Below, piece after piece: positions 33,700-45,154 of a stretch of 64,000 nt of DNA; the stretch's first letter is position 1, and each line of letters begins with the position of its first letter. The translations under genes and the position numbers were made by a program. Below the pieces are notes generated by a model, which did no database searches, had not been told where the DNA came from, and saw only the letters and a program-made list of their open reading frames with translations. This DNA is from Psilocybe azurescens (Eukaryota; Basidiomycota; Agaricomycetes; Agaricales; Agrocybaceae), in contig JAJIRX010000159.1 of assembly GCA_023853785.1 (NCBI GenBank), forward strand, positions 153,363 to 217,362. Reading direction: 5' to 3'.

Positions 33700-35440
33700 T
33701 AGGTGTGTTTGCTTCCTTTCCTCACAGATCAACTCAACGTGTATGCAAACATGAATGTATTGCAGAGCAAAATACCAGCTGTATGACACCCTTCACTAGT
33801 GCTTCTAGCAGGAGCACCTCAAGCAATAAGACACCAACAACACATCCATGCTCTCCTATCACAAGCATTGCACGACACTTGACCTGCTTTGATTCACTCT
33901 CACCTCTACCACTGTCTTCTTGTTCTTTTATTGTTGCAAAGAATGTGAAGAGGAAGTGGTCTACAAAATTTTTAGAAATGATTGGAGTTTTGGGCTATAT
34001 TATGGCTTGGTGGGTACTAATGGCTTTTTGATACCCTTTTTCATCCTTCTCTGGTCTGCGCGAGTTCTGGCTAGTCTGGATTAGCCCTCCTTTTGGATCT
34101 TTTCCTCCTGTTCTGGTTTTTTGATCTCCTGTTTATCACTTTAATTCCCCCATCACTTATTTTGACACCTTTTGGTTTATATTTTCACTTTCCTTACTGT
34201 TATTCTGTCGGTTCACTCATCTATGGGTATTCGAAGACTGGCCTTTCCCTTTAACACATTGACATTCCCTCTCCTCTCGATATTTGTCCTTGCAACTTTT
34301 TCACACCTTTGTAACTACATTTCTTTACATTTTGTAAAATGTCAGAATTGTAAGCTTGGCGGCTAACCGCTTCATATACAGTCCGAGCAACTAGATGCCA
34401 GAGGGTATTTATAGCGACATTTTGGTGTAACTGTTATGGCTTGTCAGACTAGTATGACTATGACTAGCTTACAAGAATGCGGACAAGCGCTGACACCTTC
34501 TCCCACCTTTTTCAAAATAGAACATGGTGGATTTCGGCACGCAGACCCGTATTATGGGGTGATCGGTATCGGATGGTGCATGGCCAGCTGCTTCTAGCTA
34601 TTGTCGGATGCACGACCGCTCAGTACATTCTTTACTTACCTCCCTTTATCTTATTTTGAGTCGTTGTCTGACGTAACGTTTAACTGCTTGCGTGTTGATA
34701 GCGAGGAGGTTGTTCGATCGAACTTTTTGTCAATATGACGAGCGCTGACACGAATAACTTGCTATATCTGCAGAAATTTCCCACAAGCTGCCACCACCCT
34801 ACCAAGGTAGTCGAGTCCCCAGGACACAGAGCCGACTTGCATGTACAGACATCATAATCATCAAACGAACTGAGCAGCGGATAGACAAGGAGGGATCTGT
34901 CTACCGCTTTTAAAATAGTAAGCTTTGGCTTCAGGCGGTCTGCATCGCCGCCTCCTACCTAACTCGAATTCGAACAACCTCATAAAATGCCGCTTCTTCG
35001 GCATTGATAGCTGCGTAATGATCTGGTCAACGACAGGCAAAGGATCTTCAGTGGCTATGGGTTCTATGGCAGTCATGATAAGGATTAATTCATGGCACCA
35101 ATAGCATTTCATTGTCGAGCCTTACGGTGACATAGCTAGGTGTACCATGAAATGTTTGAACTTTTCACCTTGGGAGATAATTACCAACGGTGTATACACA
35201 AGATAAAACCCAAAATGACACGTAGATCAGGCGCGCCTGGGGTGTGAAGTCCAGTCGATCAATATATCACCCCCTCAATGTCCAGTTTGCAGCTCTACGT
35301 CGAGGGTAACGTAAGACTCAACGGAAGTTTAAATTCATATATCGGTTGTAGTCTACAAGATTTTCACAAAGTGGAGCGTCTACAACATAAATAATTTGTC
35401 CAAGAGTGGGAGATAGATAGAGTAGAAACATATGCATTTC
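33700..35440. other. No confident gene
   Basis: Several short open frames (33630-34031 plus, 34172-34366 plus, 34477-34659 plus, 34861-35112 minus) have no recognised domain and no splice pattern that joins them. The composition returns to the genome average with ordinary CG frequency from about 34380. Confidence 0.35.
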
Positions 35441-35446
35441 CTATCA

Positions 35447-35735
35447 CTAGCGGCTCGATCTCAATCGCCCAATGCACATTGTCGTCACGGCAGGGTTTAC
35501 CACCGGTCTAAGGGTTAAAGAATAACCATTGTCATCTGCTATGTCAGGGATAATTTTGTGATGGAGGCCTGGAGGAACGCTCATTATATCAGGGGAATAA
35601 AAATCGATCAAGCCTTCAAACATCACCTGTGCGCAGGATAGAGTTGGAGCTATGTGCACCAAAGCCTCTGGGTAATATTGACGGATCAGAGCTCGAGCCA
35701 GCGACAGAGGACTTCGGGGGTTAATTGTAACCCCC
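35447..35735 (-). CDS. Putative 3' exon of an unidentified gene
   Basis: From an acceptor-like TTTTTGCAATAG (ending at about 35736) the minus strand is open to a TAG at 35447, about 95 codons. It begins ENEGVTINPRSPLSLARAL and contains YYPEALVHIAPTLSCAQVMF, PPGLHHKIIPDIADDNGY and RPVVNPAVTTMCIGRLR. The composition is that of an ordinary globular protein. A first exon may be MSELHQFKYDILEY with a strong GTAAGT donor (36348-36307). I could not link the intervening pieces without a stop codon, so the gene may be broken. Family not recognised. Confidence 0.4.
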
Positions 35736-36429
35736 TCATTTTCCTATTGCAAAAAGATGGAAATATCTTGGTCGTGTCCATGTTCCGAAATGCAAAAAAC
35801 GGGGACCGCATTTAAACTAAATAGGCTGATCAACAACGGCGTATTCTTTCGCTCTTTCACTGACACACCGTACCCATTCCAGGGTTTCTATCACTGTATT
35901 AGTTCTAATCCACGCGACATGAAGTCACAGAACGATTTCCAAAAATTTGGTTATGTCTTTCCCGTATGTGGATGCATCAACCTATATGCATAGGGTAGGT
36001 GTACACCGAATGGGTCTTTCTTCTGTAATAATTCGTCAATTTCAGTTTTCGACTTGCTTAAACCAGGGCTCCGATGAGCTGTTTGACATGAACAAATCAT
36101 GACCGCGATCGAAATCAGAGGGGTCATTGCATATGCCCAATTGTAGCTCGCTCATAAAGCGGGGTAATACCTCGTCTAGGCGAAAGTAAACGCATCCTTT
36201 CGTGTTTTTTGGGGAAAGGGATACGGGTATCAGCGTAAAGATTACATATAATGGAGCAAGACAATTCCTTGTTTGGTGCGGCGCACATTTGGAGGTTTAC
36301 ACTTACGTACTCCAAAATATCGTATTTAAACTGGTGAAGTTCGGACATTCAATGGGGTTGCAATGTGAAGAGTGGTCGTTTCCGATGCGGACTGTGTGGC
36401 GATTCGGCCGACTGGTTTTCGGATGACAC

Positions 36430-36804
36430 ATATTGTGGATGATTGACTGCTCAGAACAGAGGGGTCATGTTATAGCAAGGAAATGTCACGCACCTATAAT
36501 GTCTATTCAAGTCTTCAACTTATGACCTATTTTCTCTCTAAGTTTGTCGGTCGGCGGCGCAGCGAGTCAATATTAGGTGGTGTTGAAAGCAAGTTGAAAG
36601 GCGATGCGGCAGGTTCATGAATGCCATTGTATTCAGATATAAGGAACTAAATTATAAACAGTGTGTACAAAATGTGAAATATGAGAGGCAAAAGGAGTTA
36701 TAAGCCACACAATGGCAAGGACGACATGGATGCTCAACGAAACGACCATGTCGGAGATTGAAACCCGACCAACCCACAATGTGACTCACCGTCACGATTG
36801 TACC
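36430..36804. other. No recognisable gene
   Basis: AT-rich DNA up to the start of the duplicated block at about 36805. Nothing supported. Confidence 0.4.
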
Positions 36805-39800
36805 TTTGGCTTTCTCTTATTGGTCGTCGAATGAGCGGAGCCTGAACTATATCGAAATACGAGCAAACAAACTGCACTCTTTGTTCTCGCTTCTCCTCTC
36901 TGCACTCACTTAGCTCTGTACGATTTCATGCCATTTTAAACATTGGCCATTGGTTAGACGGGTTTCTGTCGCTTATAAGGCGAGGTGGATGAGTGCGTGC
37001 TAGGTCTCAGAACACTGACGGGGTAGTCTTTCGCGAATCGCCCGCCTCCGTTTTTTTTAGATGAGCTTCAGCTTCGATGTCGTTCTGAGCAGTCTGCAGA
37101 CAAAGAGGGAAGGTGGTGCAGATGAAGACACGACGAGATAGAGCCGGATAGCCTGACGAGCGTGATCAATGAAATATGTTGTACACGGAAGAACTTCGGT
37201 GCGTTTTCTGCGTATCTTTAAGTGTCGTTGAAGCGCATACACTGACTTTTTTTATATGCGTAGTCTCGTTTCATGCTTTCCCTACCTGTCTCTATCTCTC
37301 CTGCTGTATGAATATCCAGCGTCCGCTTGCTCCTGTCCCAACATAGCCTCATTTACTCCACCAACAGCGCCGCCTTTGCCTCCTTTGCCTCGGTCACCAC
37401 CCACACCATTTCTTTTGTCTACTTTCACATCATCTTCTGCACTCGACCCCGGACCCGTACCCACTTCCCCCACCTCCACCTCCAACAGCTATCCCTCGCC
37501 ACCCCCTCCCCTGTCTTCCTGTCTCTGCTTCCACCTCCGCTGCCAGTCCGTCTGGAGCCCCCTCTTGGCTATCTCTCGTCGAAACGTGCAAGTTCAACTC
37601 AAACACATACAGAGGGGCATCATGTGTTGTATGCAGGACAATTTGAAGGCGAATGGGGGGGGGGGGGGGTAATAATGGAACAGGAGGTGATGAGGCAGCA
37701 CATGCGCTGAGGACGTGGATGGGAACGGGGACGAGGAGTTTGCGTGAACTGGAAGGGCACTGGAGAGCAGCAGATACACGGTGGCGCCGGTACGGGTGAG
37801 AGGGCTGTATGTGCAGCAGCAGCATCTGGGTATTGCGTGACTGGGAGGCGTTGGAGGGATGGGGACAGGAGGGATGAACGGCGGCGGTAGCTTCAATGGG
37901 CTAGGCGGTGCAGGTGTTAACGGCGCCCAACAGTAGCAACCGCAGGCCCAGAAAAACTTCCCCTTCTCCACCCCCCACCGTCCACTCCCAAGCGCAAGCG
38001 CAGTTCCAGCAGCACCGCCCGCAGCTCGCCCAAGGCCTGGGCAGCATGGGCGGTATTGGCCTTCGGCCCCCTGGCAAGACGGGCTTGACGCTTGACGTGA
38101 TTCTGAGCAGGCTGCAGGGAGAGGTGCAGAAGAGCCGGGAGACGGGGGTGGAGTTGGGTGATTCTGATGCGGGCGATGGGCGAGGTGGGGGATGTTCTTG
38201 TGGGGAGGGTGAGTTATTTCTTTTTGTGGGTTTGGATTTTCGGTTTTTGAGGTTGCATTTGCATAAAATGTGCTTTGAGTCTCGAGTCTTGTTTTTTTAC
38301 CGCGCTGTCTTTCCTTTCTTGTGCTCTGTTTCCATCAGCATATGCTGACGATATTGTTTTTTTATTCTACTTTTAGCCTGCGAGTCTTCCGTTGTTCTCG
38401 ACATATCTCCCGCCTGTACGCGCTCTGCCACCGGGACATAATGCAGCCACCGCCCCCTCTTCATCTTCCAATAACCAGCCTGTTGCTGCTACACCCGCCG
38501 CTGCTGGAGGTTCGGGAGCGGGATCGCCTACTGCACCTGTCGTTGTTCCAGCTTCGATTTCGACGGAGGCGGGGAGGGAAGGATAAGAAGGGAGCAACAG
38601 AAGGAGCAGGGACCTCCACGTCGTCCACGCCGCCGCCTGCTCCTGCAGCAACAACTTCGACTTCGTCTAGGGAGGAGCAAGAACAACCGACATCCGTTGG
38701 TGCCATGTCATCCGCTGCCTCCTCCGCCTCCGCCCCCACCCAACCCACGTCCGCCACCACCGCAAATGACAGCAACGCCCCTGCGTTCCTGGCGGTCATA
38801 ATTCAGGGCCTGCAATTGCAGCTGCGCGACATGCAGATGCGGCTCGCTGGACATTTGGAGAGGATGCGTTAACTGGAGGGGCAATTCTCGAGCAGGAGAC
38901 GATGGGGAGGGAGGTGGGCTTGTTGTGGGGATGATTATGTGGGGTGCGGGGGCGGGCGAGCCGGGTTCTGGACATGAGCGCGAACGTGAGCGTGAACGTG
39001 AACAATAGCGTGGGCGTGAGCATGAGGAGGGGGAGGTCAATGAGGAGCAAGATAGTGAGGAGGGACAAGGAGGATGACGATGACGATGATGACGACGACG
39101 CGAGGAGCATCTCGACGGTCATGCCGCATGAGCTGGAGAGCGTGGAGGAGGAGGAGGAGGAGGAGGAGGAGGAGGAGCTGGCGCATGCTAAGTGCGGGGA
39201 GGATGGGCATGCACATCTTGTGGAGGGTGGGTACGTCGAGCGTGGGGTACCTGCGGCGGAGGCGCGTGGTGCTGTTGAAGCGGAGGGTGGGGCGCAGCAT
39301 GAAGACGGGGACGAGGAAGAGGTTGGTCATGAGAAGATGGACGCAGAATCGTAGACGGCGGAAACGGAGGAGGACTGAGGACACGGAGGAGGACACGGAG
39401 GAGGACACGGAGGAGAGGACGGAGGACCTGGTTATCGGGCGACTGGCGACATCTGAGCCATCCATGTTGGGCTTGGGCGATCGGGCGAGGAGTGCGAGTC
39501 TCAGTTCGCCGCTTGCGCAGAGGCGGGTGGAGCAGCAGCATGAGGATGGAGATGGGGAGTTCGAGCACCACGAGCAGCGCCACGCAGACTCAGACCGCGA
39601 AGGCGTACGGCGCGAAGGAGGCCCAGCACACAAAAGCAACGACGGCGACGGCGATGACGTGCTCAATCAGGAGGTCATGAAGCTCGCCCTGCAGGTGTCG
39701 AGCACCATCGCGCTGACAGAGCTATTGGAGCAGCGGCAAGCACTCGCGCAGGGTACGATTCGGGGGTTGGAGCGCAAGCTCCTTTAAGTCACATGTCTGT

Positions 39801-40230
39801 CATATAACAGGGACCTTTGAGTACTACCCATACCTCCGTATCATCTATTGCTCTTCAAAAACTAAGATTGTTCTGCCTCGTCACACTAGGTCTTTATGTT
39901 CAAGGATGTACACAGTCTCGTGCTTAGTCCCATCGTAGCTTGTTATTTGTTGATCGGTCTTGTATTCCAACTCGTAGTGACCGTGGATGCCCGTTTCTCG
40001 AGATATCTCGTTCAAATCTGTGATCAGGGCTAACTGACTTGTATATCTGATTCTTTTACTGTAATCTGGGTGTCGATCTGCCTACTAACAACATGAACAA
40101 CGACTTTATATCATCATTATTCTGTGCTCATAGAACCTCTGTTTAAATTGTTCAGTAAAGCAAAAACTTGCCGTCGTTAACAGATACTATTGCTAAACTT
40201 CATGACAGCTTGTTCGTAATAGAAAGACCT
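36805..40230. repeat. Dispersed segmental duplication, copy 2 (pairs with 12545-16140)
   Basis: Direct-orientation copy of 12545-16140, from promoter-like sequence (ACTGCACTCTTTGTT at about 36871) to GACCTGAGGT at 40230. It ends about 30 bases before the inverted duplication at 40261. Confidence 0.85.
37061..39787 (+). pseudogene. Conserved low-complexity/coiled-coil protein, copy 2 (decayed)
   Basis: Paralogue of 12818-15716 that keeps the start codon (MSFSFDVVLSSLQTKREGG at 37061) and the terminal stop after LERKLL (TAA, 39785-39787). Between them the frame breaks repeatedly. A TAG lies in GVNGAQQ (about 37935), there are frame changes before GLTLDVILSRLQGEVQKSRE (38084-38140) and an extra T follows ELGD. 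Compared with copy 1, the HREDNETIIHDKFAA block is deleted (about 37760), while the Glu-run before ELAHAKCGED is longer. The ends TALTELLEQRQALAQG-like and RGLERKLL are readable. Each copy preserves parts lost in the other, so decay was independent after duplication. Function not known to me. Confidence 0.6.
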
Positions 40231-40260
40231 GAGGTCACAGGTTTCGCTCATTTCTTTTCT

Positions 40261-41573
40261 CGCTAGGAAGGAAGCCGCGGTCATCTGAGTATTCGTCCAT
40301 CCGAAACTTCATTTCGCGAATGTAGTTGACATTATAGCTATTTAAAACCGGTGAACTATGCAGGGGTCATGCACAATATTCACTACTCTCATTCTCAGGG
40401 CCCTAATGCACGACTTCAGATCAGAGAAAATGCTGCACAATGAAGCGGCTCTTAATGAATTCTAGATACTGGTGCATCGAAACTAAACATCGGTATTATA
40501 TTCCTCATAAATCTGCTTGTAGATCCTTTAATATCACACTTAACGAAGGTACAATGCAAAACTAAACTGGGCTGCAGCTGAACGAGCTTGCCTGGTCGTT
40601 AAAGTTCACATTCCCTCCGGTTCCAGGAACAGGCGTCCCGAAACTCCAAGTTCCACCTTGCAAGACCACCTGGGAGCCCCCTTTCAGAGACAAGCAACCA
40701 GCATCGCTTAAGTTTCAAACCCCAGTATGAGACCAATATGCTCTATAAGATGACAAAGAAACAGGGACGTACGCAAAGAAACTGCACACGAAACCACCTG
40801 GGACAACAACAGCCGACGACTCCTTGTCGAGGAAGCTGAGCCCGCCAGTGAAGTTGACGCAGGCGTCGGAGACCACAGGAATGGTCACGCATCCGGTCCC
40901 GATGTTCCCCGTACACACCTCCACGTTCGGGGTGAGACTCTGTTATAGTCGAGTGTATTTAGTTGAAAATGCTGATAAATTCGGAAACAAAATAACGCAC
41001 TGCTGCTCTTTCCTCGAAAACGTTGTTGGAGGTGGGTGCCGCACTAGCAATGGTAATCATTGCGACGATTGCGAGTACGTTGGTGAAGATGGTCTTGGAA
41101 AACATTGTTGTTATATGATAGTTTGCTTTGAAACTGTTCTTTGTGTTTGGGAGAAGCCTTAGAGTGATTCAGTGAACTGAAGATATGCGATAGTTCACTT
41201 GAACTTATATACTGCAGTCCTCTTTGCATCCCTGAATATCTTGGAACTGCTTTCTGCATAACATTTTGTCCTTGATTTTCAAAAACGCCGAATCCCGACA
41301 TGTGAGCGCCCTTGACAGATCTATTAAAAACATCCGGCAGCTAGAAACGCCTGCGTATATTTTTAACGAGGCTTGCATCCAAAAATTTCACACACTGGTT
41401 TTCTTCCCATAACTCATCTTATTTTATGATGTTCAGTGCTGATAGATAAAAACAAATACGCCGTTAGGCTCATGTGCACACAAAGTCCTTGTTTTCCCTG
41501 TTCCAGATCTAAATTTCGACTGGTTCATATCCTCACCAGGTTACTATCGATTACATGTGCCCGTTAATACGGC
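40261..41573. repeat. Left arm of near-perfect inverted duplication (1313 bp)
   Basis: Position p here matches 84086 minus p on the opposite strand, arm to arm, without a single indel that I could see. The few mismatches found are transitions (for example near 40336 and 40378). The inner edge is at GTTAATACGGC (41573) and the outer edge at CGCTAGG (40261). It contains one complete secreted-protein gene. Confidence 0.9.
40562..41105 (-). CDS. Small secreted six-cysteine protein, copy 1
   Basis: Three exons (41105-41001, 40939-40773, 40706-40562) with GT-AG introns encode 138 residues. The N-terminus MFSKTIFTNVLAIVAMITIA is a signal peptide with likely cleavage after ASA. The mature part has six cysteines in VCTG, GCVT, DACVN, FVCSFF, AGCLS and FSCSP contexts, and a GGLSFLDKE centre. 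The spacing and the G-C-T-phi pattern recall small fungal proteins with a beta/gamma-crystallin-like fold; I am not certain of that fold. The protein is identical to its mirror copy at 42981-43524. The role is unknown; extracellular or cell-wall location is inferred. It is not a hydrophobin: there are six, not eight, cysteines and no CC pair. Confidence 0.8.
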
Positions 41574-42512
41574 GGTTGCCAGAGTGACCAAGCTCAAGCC
41601 CCACGAATAGGATATCCTGGCGTTTCTCTTCTTAAGTTTGCGCGAGGTTCACGGCTGTCACTACAGTCAATTGAGATTCATTCAATGAATGGATGACTTC
41701 ATAGTAGTGATGCTTGTAGTCCGTTCCATTATGAATTTAATTCACGTGTCAGGAATACCAGTCAGCTAAATATAATTACTTGTTCAAAGTTAGGTCCCAC
41801 GGACACAGAAAATGCCGTGCGATGTGAACTCGCAGAAGCGTCAAGTGGGAAAGACGCCGGAAAGTACAATTGCCTATTGCCTTCGATAGCTTTTATTGCA
41901 CAGGTCTGGTAAATCTAATGACTGCAAATACACTTTTCTCGCTCAATTCTCATCACACTTTTGATTCGGTTCGTCCTTCACGGATCAGAGTATCGTTTCA
42001 TTGAGATAGCAATCACTGTGGAATAGCGATGTAAAATCCATAAATAAAAAGAGCCCTCGGAGCTAACCACAATACAAATAATTGGCTTCGTCGAAGGGCA
42101 CAGTGATATACGTACATAATAACTCACGGAAAACGAACTTGGCTCTTCCAAAGAAAGCATGATGACAGTGGTGAAACCCTTGAGAAAGAGGTTCGAGTTA
42201 ATAGACAAGAGCTCTAGACATGGAAAATTGACATTAAAATCTCACCAGATCGAAATGTCTGACACACACAAGTTTAGTAGAAGAACGCTCAATATCGATT
42301 AAGATGCAAGATTCAAGTCGGCCATCATGTTGTATTCATAAGGGATGTGTCTCCTAATAATTTCCGTTTGCCTCTTAACTATCATTGCATAATGTGGGCG
42401 AATCACAGGGTGATGATACCAAGTTGAATGACTCCGAGGGTTCCCCCAAAGATAAAGAACGATTTCAAAGCAAACTATAATATAACAACATTATTTTCTC
42501 ACTGTCACAACT
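41574..42512. other. Spacer of the inverted duplication
   Basis: This 939-base unique centre has no recognised gene. The open frame at 41978-42208 (minus) resembles nothing known. At 42430-42500 it carries a diverged piece of the secreted-protein gene's 5' leader (next entry). Confidence 0.6.
42430..42500 (+). pseudogene. Fragment of a third secreted-protein gene copy (5' leader)
   Basis: AAAGAACGATTTCAAAGCAA at 42456, then ACTATAATATAACAACATTA, match 42948-42983, where the intact gene has AAAGAACAGTTTCAAAGCAA and ACTATCATATAACAACAATG. The position of the ATG is ATT here and the similarity ends within a few bases, so only leader DNA remains. Confidence 0.6.
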
Positions 42513-43825
42513 GCCGTATTAACGGGCACATGTAATCGATAGTAACCTGGTGAGGATATGAACCAGTCGAAATTTAGATCTGGAACAGGGAAAACAAGGA
42601 CTTTGTGTGCACATGAGCCTAACGGCGTATTTGTTTTTATCTATCAGCACTGAACATCATAAAATAAGATGAGTTATGGGAAGAAAACCAGTGTGTGAAA
42701 TTTTTGGATGCAAGCCTCGTTAAAAATATACGCAGGCGTTTCTAGCTGCCGGATGTTTTTAATAGATCTGTCAAGGGCGCTCACATGTCGGGATTCGGCG
42801 TTTTTGAAAATCAAGGACAAAATGTTATGCAGAAAGCAGTTCCAAGATATTCAGGGATGCAAAGAGGACTGCAGTATATAAGTTCAAGTGAACTATCGCA
42901 TATCTTCAGTTCACTGAATCACTCTAAGGCTTCTCCCAAACACAAAGAACAGTTTCAAAGCAAACTATCATATAACAACAATGTTTTCCAAGACCATCTT
43001 CACCAACGTACTCGCAATCGTCGCAATGATTACCATTGCTAGTGCGGCACCCACCTCCAACAACGTTTTCGAGGAAAGAGCAGCAGTGCGTTATTTTGTT
43101 TCCGAATTTATCAGCATTTTCAACTAAATACACTCGACTATAACAGAGTCTCACCCCGAACGTGGAGGTGTGTACGGGGAACATCGGGACCGGATGCGTG
43201 ACCATTCCTGTGGTCTCCGACGCCTGCGTCAACTTCACTGGCGGGCTCAGCTTCCTCGACAAGGAGTCGTCGGCTGTTGTTGTCCCAGGTGGTTTCGTGT
43301 GCAGTTTCTTTGCGTACGTCCCTGTTTCTTTGTCATCTTATAGAGCATATTGGTCTCATACTGGGGTTTGAAACTTAAGCGATGCTGGTTGCTTGTCTCT
43401 GAAAGGGGGCTCCCAGGTGGTCTTGCAAGGTGGAACTTGGAGTTTCGGGACGCCTGTTCCTGGAACCGGAGGGAATGTGAACTTTAACGACCAGGCAAGC
43501 TCGTTCAGCTGCAGCCCAGTTTAGTTTTGCATTGTACCTTCGTTAAGTGTGATATTAAAGGATCTACAAGCAGATTTATGAGGAATATAATACCGATGTT
43601 TAGTTTCGATGCACCAGTATCTAGAATTCATTAAGAGCCGCTTCATTGTGCAGCATTTTCTCTGATCTGAAGTCGTGCATTAGGGCCCTGAGAATGAGAG
43701 TAGTGAATATCGTGCATGACCCCTGCATAGTTCACCGGTTTTAAATAGCTGTAATGTCAACTACATTCGCGAAATGAAGTTTCGGATGGACGAATACTCA
43801 GATGACCGCGGCTTCCTTCCTAGCG
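42513..43825. repeat. Right arm of near-perfect inverted duplication (1313 bp)
   Basis: Mirror image of 40261-41573. The mismatches seen are single transitions near 43708 and 43750. The outer edge is at CCTAGCG (43825). Confidence 0.9.
42981..43524 (+). CDS. Small secreted six-cysteine protein, copy 2
   Basis: Exons 42981-43085, 43147-43313 and 43380-43524 total 417 bases, 138 residues plus stop. Start chosen at the ATG after ATATAACAACA, which opens a hydrophobic signal peptide. The product is identical to that of the mirror gene on the minus strand. Both copies keep about 240 bp of 5' flank and 300 bp of 3' flank inside the arm, so promoter and terminator were duplicated too. Within the arm lie GCAGTATATAAGTTCAAG at 42871 (TATA-like) and the leader that is also seen, diverged, in the spacer. 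Confidence 0.8.
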
Positions 43826-45150
43826 CGAAACGAAATTAGCCAAGGAACAGAAACGTACGCATTTACGTGAACGCAGGATGCGTTGACTCTCCCCATCGAG
43901 TGCCGCACACAACACAACAACCTGAGCACTCGCACAGAGCGGCATACAGAGGAATTCTAGTGCCTATTACAATCTAGATCATAGATCGTGAGCCTGAAGT
44001 AGACAGAGGAGATGGTGAATGTCGACGTCGCAATTGTAGGTAGGTAAATCCATGCAAAATCATCGCATCCAAACGTAGAGGGGCCACGGGATACCGAGTA
44101 GGGCGTCTCTGAGTCCGAATTCCAGGGGTGTCAAGAGCACCTGAGATGACCGCTTTTCTAATTTAACTTTGGATTGGGACATTCTGGGTACTTAAACAAC
44201 AACGAGGAATCGGTCGTCCCACAAGCTGAAATGAGATACTAAATCCGAGTCCCCGGTATCCTCACCATCATCCATTTAGAGTCCCCGCTCAGAAAGTCGA
44301 CTTCAATGCCCGTCAGCCGTGACCGTCAGCCCCACCTCAACTATTACCAACACTGTGATTCGCCTCATGCAAAGAAGTCTCTCTCTCATCCCTGGTCATG
44401 ACGCTCGAAGTCTATGCACTGTTCAAGAGGCATGGGATATGAAAAACATTTTCATGTGGTATACTCGTTAGAGCTGGGGTTTCTGTTACGGATTCCGGAT
44501 ATGAGGTTGTTAAGAGTGACAGTATGGATATGTATGAAGATGTTAATACTGATGTGGAGGAGTCAGCAACAGGACAATAGGCCAGTGAAGTCAGCGCACG
44601 GGCAACTTGAAGCGGAATCAAGGTAACCGCCAAAAGCATACATGACTCACTCTCCTAATCCTATCCCTTTCGGCTCCTAGATGACCATCTCCGTATCGCT
44701 TCATAATTTTTTAGGCGTTGTTCCTCTGCACAATGAGAGTCGAGGGCGCGGAGGACGGATGATTCTCGGGTAGGCAGGTCAGTGAAAAATCGAATGATGG
44801 AGACCGTGTGTCCTGTGACTGTCCTGACCAGCTTGCGTAGAGAATTAATTATTAGACATTTGGGATTTTTAAACACATTGAGAGTATATTATCAGATTAA
44901 AAGGAGAGCTTTTCACAATATGAAGGGGGAGACAAACTGGAGAACGAATGGAAAAACATTCGCTCAGTGATGCATTGATGGCCCAACTGTCCAGACCTTT
45001 AATCACGTGTAGACCTCCCCTAAACAATATCAAACGGATCAGACAGGTATTCTAGATACGTATACTCAAAAGGTACGCATACGCTCTCCCCTGACTATTT
45101 CTGGTTCATTCTATGGCTGTACTTTATATATTGCTCATATTGCAGTTTAA
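43826..45150. other. No gene; part shared with 5450-6130
   Basis: 43826-44800 shows nothing recognised. From about 44810 the sequence follows 5450-6130 in order, for example AAACATTCGCTCAGTGAT against AAACATTTGCTCAGTGAT, then GTGTAGACCTCC. It leads into the second efflux-carrier fragment. Confidence 0.5.
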
Positions 45151-45154
45151 AGTT

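Noticed and set aside
40562..43524. Hydrophobin genes
   Set aside because: Six, not eight, cysteines and no adjacent cysteine pairs.
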